Positions 19,598-27,515 of a stretch of 64,000 bases of DNA are shown here, piece after piece. This DNA comes from Actinomadura violacea (GTDB lineage Bacteria; Actinomycetota; Actinomycetes; Streptosporangiales; Streptosporangiaceae). Under the pieces are notes generated by a model. It was given only the letters and a program-made list of their open reading frames with translations, was not told where the DNA came from and did not search any database. The stretch's first letter is position 1, and every line of letters begins with the position of its first letter. The translations under genes were made by a program, and so were the position numbers. Location: positions 310,001 through 374,000 of the forward strand of contig NZ_JAGEPF010000005.1 of NCBI RefSeq assembly GCF_017573465.1, given 5' to 3'.

Positions 19598-19612
19598 CAG
19601 GAGGTCAAGGAC

Positions 19613-20050
19613 ATGAGCACCGTCACCGCACCCGCCGCCCGCGAGACCGCCGCCCGCAAGCACCTCGCCCTCACCGCCGTCCGCCGCGGCGCCTGGGCGG
19701 CGAACGGGCTGTTCTGGTCGGCGTTCGCCGTCCTCGAAGGGGTCAACCACGGCTGGCTCGCCGGCCTCGTGGCCGGGGCGTTCTTCATCGCGCCCGACCT
19801 GACCTTCCTGGCCGGGGTGCGCGACGCGCGGACCGTGGAGCCCGGTCAGCTTCCGGCGCGCGCCGTCCCGTACTACAACGCCGCGCACCGCGCGCTGGTC
19901 CCGCTCGCCCTCATGGTGCTCTACACGGTCACGCCGCCGATGCAGTGGGCTCCGCTGTTCGCCGGGCTCTGCGGCTGGATGGCGCACATCTCGATCGACC
20001 GCGCCGTCGGCTACGGCCTGCGCACCAAGGACGGCTTCCAGCGCGGCTGA
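19613..20050 (+). CDS. DUF4260 family integral membrane protein
   Basis: Small membrane protein of 145 residues with about four hydrophobic helices. The C-terminal half carries family hallmarks: YYNAAHRALVPLALMVLY and WMAHISIDRAVGYGLRTKDGF. Function of the family is unknown. CAGGAGG precedes the ATG. The gene sits behind a promoter with two palindromic operators, so it is tightly regulated, which is unusual for a lone small membrane protein. Confidence 0.8.
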   Translation: MSTVTAPAARETAARKHLALTAVRRGAWAANGLFWSAFAVLEGVNHGWLAGLVAGAFFIAPDLTFLAGVRDARTVEPGQLPARAVPYYNAAHRALVPLALMVLYTVTPPMQWAPLFAGLCGWMAHISIDRAVGYGLRTKDGFQRG

Positions 20051-20104
20051 CCCCCGCCACCGGGCCCGCGCTGACGGCGCCGCTACGATCGCGGACGGCG
20101 TGAA

Positions 20105-20320
20105 CTGACGCGAGGTGCCCCTCGGGGAGAATCGGGAAGCCGGTGCGAATCCGGCACGGGCCCGCCGCGGTGACCGGGGAGCCGCCGCCCATGCGCGAAA
20201 GCGCGGCCACTGGCCGTCAGGCCGGGAAGGCGGGCGGTGAGGCGTCGATCCGGGAGTCCGAAGACCGGCCTCGCTCCGATGGCCGCCCGCCCGGGCGGGC
20301 GGCCCGACCGCAGCGGGAGC
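20105..20320 (+). promoter_or_regulatory. Second cobalamin riboswitch, upstream of bluB
   Basis: Conserved cobalamin-aptamer parts follow in order: GAGGTGCCCCTCGGGGAG, GGGAAGCCGGTGCGAATCCG, GGCCACTGGCC, and a B12-box version GAGTCCGAAGACCGGCC near 20256-20272. A perfect 24-nt palindrome at 20281-20304 (arm GGCCGCCCGCCC) follows and probably forms the expression platform hairpin before the Shine-Dalgarno. Limits are approximate. The downstream gene is bluB, matching the ligand. Confidence 0.9.
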
Positions 20321-20326
20321 CTGCCC

Positions 20327-20941
20327 ATGAACCTGTACGACGTCATCCACCGCCGCCGCGACGTGCGCGCCGAGTTCACCGGCGCACCGATCCCGGACGG
20401 CGTCCTCGACCGGGTCCTGACCGCCGCGCACGCCGCGCCGAGCGTCGGCCTCTCGCAGCCGTGGGACTTCGTCCTGGTGCGCGACCCGGACGTCCGCCGC
20501 GCGTTCCACGACCACGTCCGGTCCGAGCGGGACGCGTTCGCCGCCACCCTGACCGGCGACGCCGCCGGCCGCTTCGCCCGCATCAAGATCGACGGGGTGC
20601 TCGAATCGACCGTGTCGGTCGTGGTCACCTACGACGCGGAGCGCGGCGGCCCGGCGGTCCTCGGCCGGCACGCGATCGCCGACGCGGGCCTGTACTCGGT
20701 CTGCCTGGCGATCCAGAACCTGTGGCTCGCGGCGACGGCGGAGGGGCTCGGCGTCGGCTGGGTGTCGTTCTACCGCGAGCCGCACCTGCGCGACCTCCTC
20801 GGCATCCCGGCGGGCATCCGGCCCGTCGCCTGGCTGTGCGTCGGGCCGGTCACCCACCTGGAGACCGTCCCGGATCTCGAACGGCACGGCTGGCGCCACC
20901 GCCGCCCCCTGGACGCCGCCGTCCACCACGACCGCTGGTGA
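20327..20941 (+). CDS. bluB: 5,6-dimethylbenzimidazole synthase
   Basis: BluB of 204 residues. This enzyme breaks down reduced flavin mononucleotide with oxygen to make 5,6-dimethylbenzimidazole, the lower ligand of B12. It has the nitroreductase-like fold: YDVIHRRRDVRAEF, AAHAAPSVGLSQPWDFVLV near residue 38-55, and GLYSVCLAIQNLWLAATAEGLGVGWVSFY. The preceding cobalamin riboswitch makes end-product feedback clear. With the uptake operon at 0.4-4.2 kb it shows that the cell both imports corrinoids and adds its own lower ligand. Confidence 0.93.
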   Translation: MNLYDVIHRRRDVRAEFTGAPIPDGVLDRVLTAAHAAPSVGLSQPWDFVLVRDPDVRRAFHDHVRSERDAFAATLTGDAAGRFARIKIDGVLESTVSVVVTYDAERGGPAVLGRHAIADAGLYSVCLAIQNLWLAATAEGLGVGWVSFYREPHLRDLLGIPAGIRPVAWLCVGPVTHLETVPDLERHGWRHRRPLDAAVHHDRW

Positions 20942-20998
20942 CCCCGCCACCTCGATATTCGGATGCGCGCAACGCGCCCGGCACGTGATCATGCACGG

Positions 20999-21880
20999 AT
21001 GGACGCGGTACGCATCAGGCGCATGACGCGCGACGACCTCCCCGCGGCGCAGCGGGCGTCGGCGGTGACGTTCCTCGAAGGCGACCGCCTCACCCGCCGG
21101 GTGAGCGAACCGGAGCCGGAACCGCCGACGGAGGAGCAGTCCCGCCGGTGGATCGACCGCATGGACCACTTCCTGTCCGTCGATCCGGACGGCTGCTGGA
21201 TCGCCGAAGAGGGCCGGGACGTCGTGGGCTTCGCCATCTCCCAGAACCGCGAGGGACTCTGGTACCTGGCGACCTACGGCGTCCTGCCCGGCAGGCAGGG
21301 CAAGGGCATCGGCAAGCGCCTGATGGACGCCGTCCTGGCGCACGCCGGCGACCGCCCCGGACTGTTCTCCGCGACGGTGCACCCGGCGGCGACTCGCCGC
21401 TACCGGCTGGCGGGCTTCACCCTGCACCCGCAGATGCGGATGGTCGGCACCGTCGACCGGTCCACGCTCCCCGCCCTGCACGGCCTGCGGGAAGGGCGAA
21501 GCGGCGACCTGGAGTGGATGGACGGCCTCGACACGGCCGTCCGCGGCGCGGGCCACGGCCCCGACCACGCGCACATGCTGGAGACGCTGCGGCTGGTCGT
21601 CGCGGACGGGCCCGGCCGGCGCGGCTACGTCTACATCGACGAGGCCGGCGGGCGTCCCGCGCTGCTGGCCGCCGACCGTCCCGAGACGGCGCAGGACCTG
21701 CTGTGGGAAGCGCTCGCCGCGGCGCGCGGCGAAACGCTCGTCAACTGCATCACCACCGGCAACCACTGGGCGGTGGACGTCGGTCTCGCCGCCCGCCTCG
21801 ACATCGGCCAGGAGGGCTACATCGCCGTCCGCGGTATGCCCGAGCCCGCCCCCTACCTCGCCAGCGGCCACTACCTGTAG
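20999..21880 (+). CDS. GNAT-family acetyltransferase
   Basis: Protein of 293 residues with one clear GNAT domain in the first half: VRIRRMTRDDLPAAQRAS, then LATYGVLPGRQGKGIGKRLM containing the acetyl-CoA loop RQGKGIGKR. The second half (from about residue 160) is a weaker GNAT-like repeat without the loop, as in two-domain acetyltransferases. ATG 20999 is chosen as it starts the family N-terminus. Substrate unknown. It lies 57 bp after bluB in the same direction but is not an evident B12 gene. Confidence 0.82.
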   Translation: MDAVRIRRMTRDDLPAAQRASAVTFLEGDRLTRRVSEPEPEPPTEEQSRRWIDRMDHFLSVDPDGCWIAEEGRDVVGFAISQNREGLWYLATYGVLPGRQGKGIGKRLMDAVLAHAGDRPGLFSATVHPAATRRYRLAGFTLHPQMRMVGTVDRSTLPALHGLREGRSGDLEWMDGLDTAVRGAGHGPDHAHMLETLRLVVADGPGRRGYVYIDEAGGRPALLAADRPETAQDLLWEALAAARGETLVNCITTGNHWAVDVGLAARLDIGQEGYIAVRGMPEPAPYLASGHYL

Positions 21881-21991
21881 GCCCGGGCTGAGAAGGGGTG
21901 GGGCGGGACCGGGCAACCAAAGGACGTGACCCCCCTCCATCCTCCGAGAAGGGCTCCGCATGGCCACTCCCCCGGCAGCGCGGGACGAGCC

Positions 21992-22594
21992 GTGACGGGC
22001 GCCCCCTCCCAGACCGGCGCATCGGCGGAGCAGGAACCGTCCGACGCCGACATCGTCACCGCCGCCCAGCGCGACCCCGAACGGTTCGCGGACCTCTTCG
22101 ACCGGCACTACCGGGACATCCACCGCTACGTGGACCGGCGGCTCGGCGCGGACGCCGCCGACGACATCGCAGCCGAGACGTTCCTCATCGCGTTCCGGCG
22201 CCGCGCCGCGTTCGACACCGCGCACGCGTCGGCGCGGCCCTGGTTGTACGGCATCGCGACGAAGCTGATCAGCCGGCACCGCCGCGACGAGCAGCGCCGC
22301 TACAAGGCGATGGCCCGGATGCGCACCGCCGACGTCGTCGAGAGCCACGAGAGCAGCGTGACCTCCGCGGTGGCCGCCGCGAGCTTCGGGCTGAGCCCCG
22401 CCCTCGCGCGGCTGCGGCACGGCGACCGCGACGTCCTGCTCCTCGTGGCGCTCGCCGAACTCAGCTACCCGGAGGTCGCCGAGGCCCTGGGCATCGCCTA
22501 CGGGACGGTCTGCTCGCGGCTGAGCCGCGCCCGCAAACAGGTCCGCGAGGCACTGCGCGCATCGGGACACGATGAGGAGGACGACCATGGATGA
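21992..22594 (+). CDS. ECF-type RNA polymerase sigma factor
   Basis: Sigma-70 family ECF factor of 200 residues. Region 2: RDPERFADLFDRHYRDIHRY, RLGADAADDIAAETFLIAFR. Region 4: LRHGDRDVLLLVALAELSYPE, VAEALGIAYGTVCSRLSRAR. It directs RNA polymerase to a small set of promoters. GTG at 21992 is a choice; an in-frame GTG at 21926 would add 22 residues. It overlaps the next gene by 8 bp, the standard arrangement with CU044_5270-type partners in actinobacteria, which probably take the place of an anti-sigma factor. Confidence 0.88.
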   Translation: MTGAPSQTGASAEQEPSDADIVTAAQRDPERFADLFDRHYRDIHRYVDRRLGADAADDIAAETFLIAFRRRAAFDTAHASARPWLYGIATKLISRHRRDEQRRYKAMARMRTADVVESHESSVTSAVAAASFGLSPALARLRHGDRDVLLLVALAELSYPEVAEALGIAYGTVCSRLSRARKQVREALRASGHDEEDDHG

Positions 22595-23747
22595 CCTCAC
22601 CCTCATCCAGCACCTGCACTCCGCCGAACGGCCCCCGTCCCTCGTCACCGCCGAGGCGGCCCGCCGGCGCCTGGTGGCCGAGGCGACCGGACGCCGGCGG
22701 CACCGGCGGATCGCGTCGCTCCCCCGGCCGAACCGGACGACGACGCTCATCGCGGCGGCCACCGCGTGCATCCTCGCCGGCGGCACCTGGACGGCCTACC
22801 GCGGGGAGTCGCCGCCTCTCGTGGAGGCACGGCCCTCCCCGCTCGGACCCCTCGTCGACCAGAACGGCCCCGCGTCCACGTTCCTCCTCGCGGCCGCGGA
22901 CGCGAAGACACGGCGCCTGTCGAACGGGCGGCTCTGGTACGTGCACCGCGTGGTGGGCGAGTCCGCGGTGGTGTCGTCCACCCGGCATCACGGCGTCCAC
23001 TACACCGTCCAGATCACCAAGGACACCTACGACCTCAGCGCGAAGTCGGCGAAGGAGTTCGGCCCTCTCCGCGGCGAGAAGTCGCCGTCGACAGGCTTGA
23101 GCTGGGACGACCCGCACGTCGGCATCCGCCCAGCGACACCCGCCGACGGCCGGGCCTGGAAGGCGGACCACCAGCCCGGTGCAAGCCGGCTCGGCCTCAA
23201 GAGCCCCGACGTGGAGCACGCCCCGTTCAGGCAGGAAGGCGCAGAGCTGGACTTCGGCGCTGCCACCGCGCGCCGCCTGCCCACCGACCCGTCGAAGCTC
23301 CGGGCATGGCTCCTCGACTACGCGACCAGGCCGGACCACAAGGCGCTGCGCGATCCGGACCTCTACCTGTTCCAGAACGCGCCCGCCCTGCTCGCCGACC
23401 GGGCCGTCAGCGACCGGGTGCGGATCGCCACGTACCGCATGCTCGCCCGGCTCCGCAACGCCAAGACGATCAACGCCGAGGACGCCGCCGGACAGCGAGG
23501 CCAAGGCGTCGCCATGAGGCAGACCACCCGCGACTACGGCACCATCGAGTGGCAGCTCCTCATCGACCCCGCGACCGGACGGCTCACCGCCAGCCAGGCC
23601 ATCGTCGTGACCCACGGCCCGAAGAACGCGGGCATGCGCCCCGGCACGCGGCAGTACTTCGAGATCGTCAAAGCGGCCGACTGGACGAACGCGCCCCGCG
23701 ACAGCCTTCTCCCGAAATGGATCCTCGACCCGACCCAGCGCCCCTGA
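22587..23747 (+). CDS. CU044_5270 family membrane-anchored protein, sigma-factor partner
   Basis: Protein of 386 residues. A cytosolic N-terminus (MDDLTLIQHLHS then RRRLVAEATGRRRHRR) is followed by one membrane helix near residues 52-70 (TTLIAAATACILAGGTWTAY) and a large outer domain. This matches the CU044_5270 family, nearly always encoded after an ECF sigma factor. A role as sensor or anti-sigma partner is likely but unproven. GAGGAGG lies 7 nt before ATG 22587. The gene ends at a long perfect hairpin. Confidence 0.8.
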   Translation: MDDLTLIQHLHSAERPPSLVTAEAARRRLVAEATGRRRHRRIASLPRPNRTTTLIAAATACILAGGTWTAYRGESPPLVEARPSPLGPLVDQNGPASTFLLAAADAKTRRLSNGRLWYVHRVVGESAVVSSTRHHGVHYTVQITKDTYDLSAKSAKEFGPLRGEKSPSTGLSWDDPHVGIRPATPADGRAWKADHQPGASRLGLKSPDVEHAPFRQEGAELDFGAATARRLPTDPSKLRAWLLDYATRPDHKALRDPDLYLFQNAPALLADRAVSDRVRIATYRMLARLRNAKTINAEDAAGQRGQGVAMRQTTRDYGTIEWQLLIDPATGRLTASQAIVVTHGPKNAGMRPGTRQYFEIVKAADWTNAPRDSLLPKWILDPTQRP

Positions 23748-23768
23748 CGCCCTCCGCACAGCGTTGAC

Positions 23769-23818
23769 TTGCGGCGTGTCGGCCTTAAGAAGACGTCCAT
23801 AAGGCCGACACGCCGCAA
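23769..23818. terminator. Perfect 19-bp hairpin, bidirectional terminator
   Basis: TTGCGGCGTGTCGGCCTTA (23769-23787) is exactly complementary to 23800-23818 with a 12-nt loop. It stands between the ends of the CU044_5270 gene and the convergent DUF397 gene. A perfect stem of this length without a T-run is noteworthy. Confidence 0.75.
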
Positions 23819-23835
23819 CTCAACGAACCGCCGCG

Positions 23836-24168
23836 TCAGCGAGCGAGGTCGAAGGAACCGGCCTTGACGTCGTCGAGCAGCGCCGCCCACCCGTCCGGCG
23901 CGACGGCCAGCACCGCCCCGTCCGGATCCTTGGAGTCCCGCACCGCCACCCGCCGCTCCGTCTGCGCCACCTCAACGCACTGGCCCTCGCCGCCGCTGCT
24001 GTGGCTGCTCTTCCGCCACGCAGGGGCGACCTCGACACACGAGGAACCTTGGCTCCCGCTACGCCTACTCTTGCGCCACGCGGCCGCGACCTCGACGCAC
24101 TCCGATCCCCCGCTTCCGCTGTGACTGCTCTTGCGCCACGGGGAGAAGACAAGCTGCTCACTGGTCAT
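23836..24168 (-). CDS. DUF397 protein with a triplicated N-terminal motif
   Basis: Protein of 110 residues. DUF397 proteins are small partners of XRE/DUF5753 regulators in actinomycetes. Here the usual single block WRKSSHSGSGG...CVEVA occurs three times in tandem (about residues 11-28, 31-48, 51-68), followed by one normal C-terminal block VAVRDSKDPDGAVLAV and WAALLDDVKAG. Its ATG overlaps the stop of the XRE gene by 4 bp, so the two are translationally coupled. The triplication could multiply binding sites on the regulator or ATPase. Confidence 0.9.
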   Translation of the reverse strand: MTSEQLVFSPWRKSSHSGSGGSECVEVAAAWRKSRRSGSQGSSCVEVAPAWRKSSHSSGGEGQCVEVAQTERRVAVRDSKDPDGAVLAVAPDGWAALLDDVKAGSFDLAR

Positions 24169-25013
24169 GACTCTGACAATAGCTGTTCGATCATGGCACG
24201 GGAATCAGATGGCGCGAGCGCGACCGCCCTAAGGTGATCGAAGACGACATCGTAGCTTCGAACCTCGTCGGGATCCTCGAGGTACCAGCCGGTTGTTAGG
24301 TTCTCCACCAGAGTTACCGACAGGTCGTTGGTGGTCAACGTAGTAAACGAGCCATTAAGGCCAGCGTGACCACTAACTGCAAACGGCAGAACTTGAAGAG
24401 TTACATTGGAGAGCCAAGAAAGCTCCACCAGGCGCCTGAGCTGGATCTTCATCACTTCACATCCACCAAACTGCTGACGAAGAGCACCCTCGCTCACGAT
24501 CGCCCACAAGTGGGGCGGGTCGCCTTTGAAGAGCACCTGCTGTCGACGCATACGAATTTCCGTCAAAGCTTCGACATCGGGAGAATCCCCCTGACAGATA
24601 CCGCAAGCGTTGACCGCGTAGGCATATTCTTTGGCCTGCAGGAGACCGGGTATGAGATGAAGCTGAAAAGAATTCATCGAAGTCGCTTCAGCTTCAACCG
24701 AGATGTAGTCCAGCGTTGTTGACGAGAGGTTGCTCTCGTAGCGCAACCACCAGCCCTTCTTTCCGGAGTCTTTGGCCAGCCCGAAGAGACACTCTCGTTC
24801 ATCCAGGTCGGTGAGGCCGTAGCGGTCGAGCATGTTCTCCAGGGCGGGCCGGCGGATGCCGCGTTTGCCGGTTTCGAGTTTGCTGAGCGAGGACGGGGTG
24901 CGGTTCAGCAGGCGGGCGGCCTTCTGGAGGGTGAGCCCGCGGTCCTCGCGGATGGCGCGAAGGCGCTGGCCGAGCTTGCGGCTTCGCATGGTCGGGCGCT
25001 GCGCGTTCTCCAT
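24165..25013 (-). CDS. XRE-family regulator with DUF5753 domain
   Basis: Protein of 282 residues. The helix-turn-helix lies at about residues 13-70 (LGQRLRAIREDRGLTLQKAA, NRTPSSLSKLETGKRGIRRP). The DUF5753 effector domain follows (YISVEAEATSMNSFQLHLIPGLLQ near its start, RMRRQQVLFKGDPP, LQVLPFAVSGHAGLNGSF). It belongs to the WhiJ-like regulators that pair with DUF397 proteins and control development or secondary metabolism. It is divergent from an RsbW-like ATPase gene, completing the usual three-gene set. The middle of this gene uses more A/T third bases than its surroundings, a hint of transfer. Confidence 0.9.
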   Translation of the reverse strand: MENAQRPTMRSRKLGQRLRAIREDRGLTLQKAARLLNRTPSSLSKLETGKRGIRRPALENMLDRYGLTDLDERECLFGLAKDSGKKGWWLRYESNLSSTTLDYISVEAEATSMNSFQLHLIPGLLQAKEYAYAVNACGICQGDSPDVEALTEIRMRRQQVLFKGDPPHLWAIVSEGALRQQFGGCEVMKIQLRRLVELSWLSNVTLQVLPFAVSGHAGLNGSFTTLTTNDLSVTLVENLTTGWYLEDPDEVRSYDVVFDHLRAVALAPSDSRAMIEQLLSES

Positions 25014-25199
25014 GGCGTAATCATGCCTTGACTTTGCGTGACGGTGAAGGTTTCCAACGAAGGCGGCAACAGTGCCTCAGTCAAAAGTGACTGGGGACCG
25101 CGTGCCGGAGGACTTGGAGCCGAGGCCGGGGAACGCATCGCTCGGCGGGGGATGTCCGGCTCATTCTTTTCGGCGACAGCGACGCGAAGGGAGTGAGCG

Positions 25200-25589
25200 A
25201 TGACTGCGCCGACCACGAGGTTCGACGCGCTTCTGTTGCCGGGGATGGACCGGGCGGTGGGGCATGCGCGGCGCTGGCTGCGGGACGTGCTAAGCCGCGA
25301 GCACCCGTGCCTGGACGACGCGGCGCTGTGCATGAGCGAGTTGCTGACGAACGCGCTGCGCTACACCGAGTCGGGGCGGGCGGGGCAGATCCGCGTGGAG
25401 GTGACGCACTCGGCGCGGGCGGTCCGGATCGAGGTGATCGACGACGGCCGGGCTGCGACGACCCCGCATGTCGCCGCGGCGGGCGAGCTGGACGTCACCG
25501 GTCGCGGTCTGCGGATCGTCGCGTCCATCGCGCGGGACTGGGGAACGGAGCTGCGCGGCAAGGGGCGCGCCGTCTGGTTCGAGCTCTAG
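25200..25589 (+). CDS. RsbW-like histidine-kinase-type ATPase (anti-sigma/regulatory)
   Basis: GHKL ATP-binding protein of 129 residues. N-box MSELLTNALRY, G1-like VIDDGRA, G2-like TGRGLRIVASIARDWG, and the terminal AVWFEL. Such single-domain ATPases act as anti-sigma kinases or as partners of XRE/DUF397 pairs. ATG is preceded by GGGAGTGA. It is divergent from the XRE/DUF397 pair across 186 bp in which I see no clear operator. Its last 23 bases recur downstream at 26746-26768. Confidence 0.88.
   Translation: MTAPTTRFDALLLPGMDRAVGHARRWLRDVLSREHPCLDDAALCMSELLTNALRYTESGRAGQIRVEVTHSARAVRIEVIDDGRAATTPHVAAAGELDVTGRGLRIVASIARDWGTELRGKGRAVWFEL
25567..25589 (+). repeat. 23-bp direct repeat, copy 1 (3' end of the ATPase gene)
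   Basis: GCGCCGTCTGGTTCGAGCTC followed by TAG, encoding the last codons AVWFEL and the stop. Identical to 26746-26768; flanking bases differ on both sides. Confidence 0.9.
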
Positions 25590-25599
25590 CCACTGCGGG

Positions 25600-26055
25600 T
25601 CAGGACGCCGCCGGCGTGGCGTCGGTCAGTGGCTTCTGCGGGTAGGCGCGGAGCACGAGGGACGTGGTGACGGGGCCGTACCGGGCGAGTGCGTCGACGA
25701 CTTCTTCGAGCCGTCCCGCCTGCGGGCAGTGGACGTCGAAGATGAGGCAGTCCTCCCCGGTGACCCTGAGGACGGAGGTGATCTCGGGAGTCCGGGAGGC
25801 GAAGTCCAGGGCGGGTGGGAGCCTGGCGTGCGTGGTGCGCAGCCGGACGACCGCGTGGATGTTCAGTCCGAGGGCTTCCGGATCGACCAACGCCCGGTAG
25901 CCGGTGATGACGCCGTTCTTCTCAAGCCGCTGGATGCGCGCGCCGGCCGCGGGCTGCGAGAGTCCGACGCGGCGTCCGACCTCCGCGCCGGTCAGCCGGC
26001 CATCGGCCTGGAGCAGGGCGAGAATGTCCCGGTCTATCCGGTCGAGTGATTCCAT
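25600..26055 (-). CDS. Lrp/AsnC-family transcriptional regulator
   Basis: Protein of 151 residues. N-terminal helix-turn-helix (LDRIDRDILALLQADGRLTG, EVGRRVGLSQPAAGARIQRLE) then the RAM effector domain (ALGLNIHAVVRLRTTHAR, VTGEDCLIFDVHCPQ). Such regulators respond to amino acids or related small molecules. ATG 26055 gives the canonical family start MESLDRIDRDIL; upstream in-frame starts at 26070 and 26097 exist. It is divergent from the serine hydrolase, which is its probable target. Confidence 0.9.
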   Translation of the reverse strand: MESLDRIDRDILALLQADGRLTGAEVGRRVGLSQPAAGARIQRLEKNGVITGYRALVDPEALGLNIHAVVRLRTTHARLPPALDFASRTPEITSVLRVTGEDCLIFDVHCPQAGRLEEVVDALARYGPVTTSLVLRAYPQKPLTDATPAAS

Positions 26056-26165
26056 CGTCGTCCGCACCATCTTCTTTGAGATCACTTGTGCAGCCACCGC
26101 TGCGCTGATGCATTCACCAGAATCTGCGTCTGGCGTCCCCAGGATCGCAGGGGGCGACGAGTGAA

Positions 26166-26726
26166 ATGGTGGTGGACGTGACCGCGTACGTCATCGTCCC
26201 GGGCATCGACGGCTCGGACGAGCAGCACTGGCAGACCTTGTGGGAGCGGCAGTGGGGCGCCTCGGCGGTGAGGATCTCCCCTGCCTCCTGGTCCGCCCCC
26301 GACCTGGGCGACTGGGTCGGTGCCGTGCAGGACGCCTACGACGACGCGTCCCGGCAAGGCGGCCGGGTCATGCTGGTCGCCCACAGCCTGGGGTGCTGGG
26401 CGGCGTCCACCTGGCTGAACAAGAACCCGTCGAGCCCGATGGGCGGCGCGTTCCTGGTCGCGCCGCCCGACCCGGACGCGCCCGCGTTCCCGCGCCAGGC
26501 GGCCGCGACGTTCACCGAAGTGTCGGCGCAACCGATGCCGTGCCCCGCCTTGGTGGTGGGCAGCGCCGACGACCCGTACTGCACCCCGGAGGCGGCCGCC
26601 GGCTTCGCGGCCCGCTGGGGGGCGCGATTTCACCTGGCAGGCGCGTCCGGGCACATCAACTCCGCCGGCGACCTGGGCTCGTGGCAGCAGGGCCGTGACC
26701 TCCTGGACTCGCTGACCCAGCGTTGA
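26166..26726 (+). CDS. RBBP9/YdeN-type alpha/beta serine hydrolase
   Basis: Cytosolic hydrolase of 186 residues. It begins VIVPGIDGSDEQHWQTLWER (family hallmark). The catalytic Ser lies in VAHSLGCWA, Asp in VGSADDPYC and His in GASGHINSAG, all in the family order. Natural substrates of bacterial members are poorly known. It is divergent from the Lrp regulator and probably under its control. The Lrp plus hydrolase segment is bounded by a 23-bp repeat, suggesting it moved in as a unit. Confidence 0.88.
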   Translation: MVVDVTAYVIVPGIDGSDEQHWQTLWERQWGASAVRISPASWSAPDLGDWVGAVQDAYDDASRQGGRVMLVAHSLGCWAASTWLNKNPSSPMGGAFLVAPPDPDAPAFPRQAAATFTEVSAQPMPCPALVVGSADDPYCTPEAAAGFAARWGARFHLAGASGHINSAGDLGSWQQGRDLLDSLTQR

Positions 26727-26745
26727 TCGATCACCACAGGTCGCG

Positions 26746-26768
26746 GCGCCGTCTGGTTCGAGCTCTAG
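26746..26768 (+). repeat. 23-bp direct repeat, copy 2 (orphan ATPase gene tail)
   Basis: Exact copy of 25567-25589, including codons for AVWFEL and the TAG stop, but with no ATPase reading frame in front of it. It reads like the original end of the ATPase gene left behind after a segment was placed between. Confidence 0.85.
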
Positions 26769-26823
26769 GCGGGCCGGCCCGGCGCGTGCCAGGATCCGGG
26801 GACGACCCGGAAGGACGTCCACC

Positions 26824-27504
26824 GTGCCGGACGACGGTTTGCTGCACGTCATCGACGGACTGCTCCCGACCTTCGGACGGCGCGCCGGATGGCCCGGCCC
26901 GCCTTCCGCCGGTGTCTACGAGCGGGTCGAGGCCGCCCGGTTGCGGCTCGGCGAGGCGATGACCGAGCAGCCGGAGCGCACCGCCGAGTGCGCAGACGGG
27001 ATATTCGAGGCGGTCCTCCTGGACAGCGGAGCGACGAGCCAGCTGGTGCATCCGCTGATCGCCGCGATCGGCCGGCGGCGGGTGCTGCTGCGGCTGATCC
27101 GGGCGGTCGAGGAGGGGCCGTGCGGGCGGAGCGCGAACGCCGGTTCGGCCGCCTACTGGGTGCGCTGCTGGCCTCCGCGCCCCAAGACCGTCCCGGCTGA
27201 GGTGCGGACACGCGAGGATCTGATCGCCTACCTCCACGAGCGGGCGGCGACGCTTGCGGCACGACCGGAGAACCGGGTGGACGATCTCTGGCCGCTGTTC
27301 TGGCGTGCCTGCATGGCGGCGTTCGCAGCCTGCGACGATGACGACGTCCGGCGCGTCCTGGAGACGACCTTCCCTCTCGCTCCGGAATGCCATCCGCCTG
27401 AGGCGGCCGGGCTCGTGGCGGCCGCCCAGGCGATCGTCGACGCGTCGCCGGAGAAGTACGCGCGGCTCCGCGACGGGACGACGGGATTCGGCCACGCGAT
27501 CTGA
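26824..27504 (+). CDS. Hypothetical protein
   Basis: Protein of 226 residues that I do not recognise. It starts at GTG (PDDGLLHVIDGLLPTFGRRA) and is cytosolic, mostly helical by composition, with conserved-looking stretches such as YERVEAARLRLGEAM, SAAYWVRCWPPRPKT and DDLWPLFWRACMAAFAACDDDDV. No membrane segment, signal or catalytic motif is visible. It converges with an acetyltransferase gene. Codon usage is normal for the window, which supports it being a real gene. Confidence 0.65.
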   Translation: MPDDGLLHVIDGLLPTFGRRAGWPGPPSAGVYERVEAARLRLGEAMTEQPERTAECADGIFEAVLLDSGATSQLVHPLIAAIGRRRVLLRLIRAVEEGPCGRSANAGSAAYWVRCWPPRPKTVPAEVRTREDLIAYLHERAATLAARPENRVDDLWPLFWRACMAAFAACDDDDVRRVLETTFPLAPECHPPEAAGLVAAAQAIVDASPEKYARLRDGTTGFGHAI

Positions 27505-27515
27505 GGCCGGCGGGG

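Noticed and set aside
19544..22786. 1080-codon minus-strand open frame
   Set aside because: It runs antisense through DUF4260, a riboswitch, bluB, GNAT and sigma genes. Stop codons are rare in such GC-rich antisense frames, and the translation has no family features.
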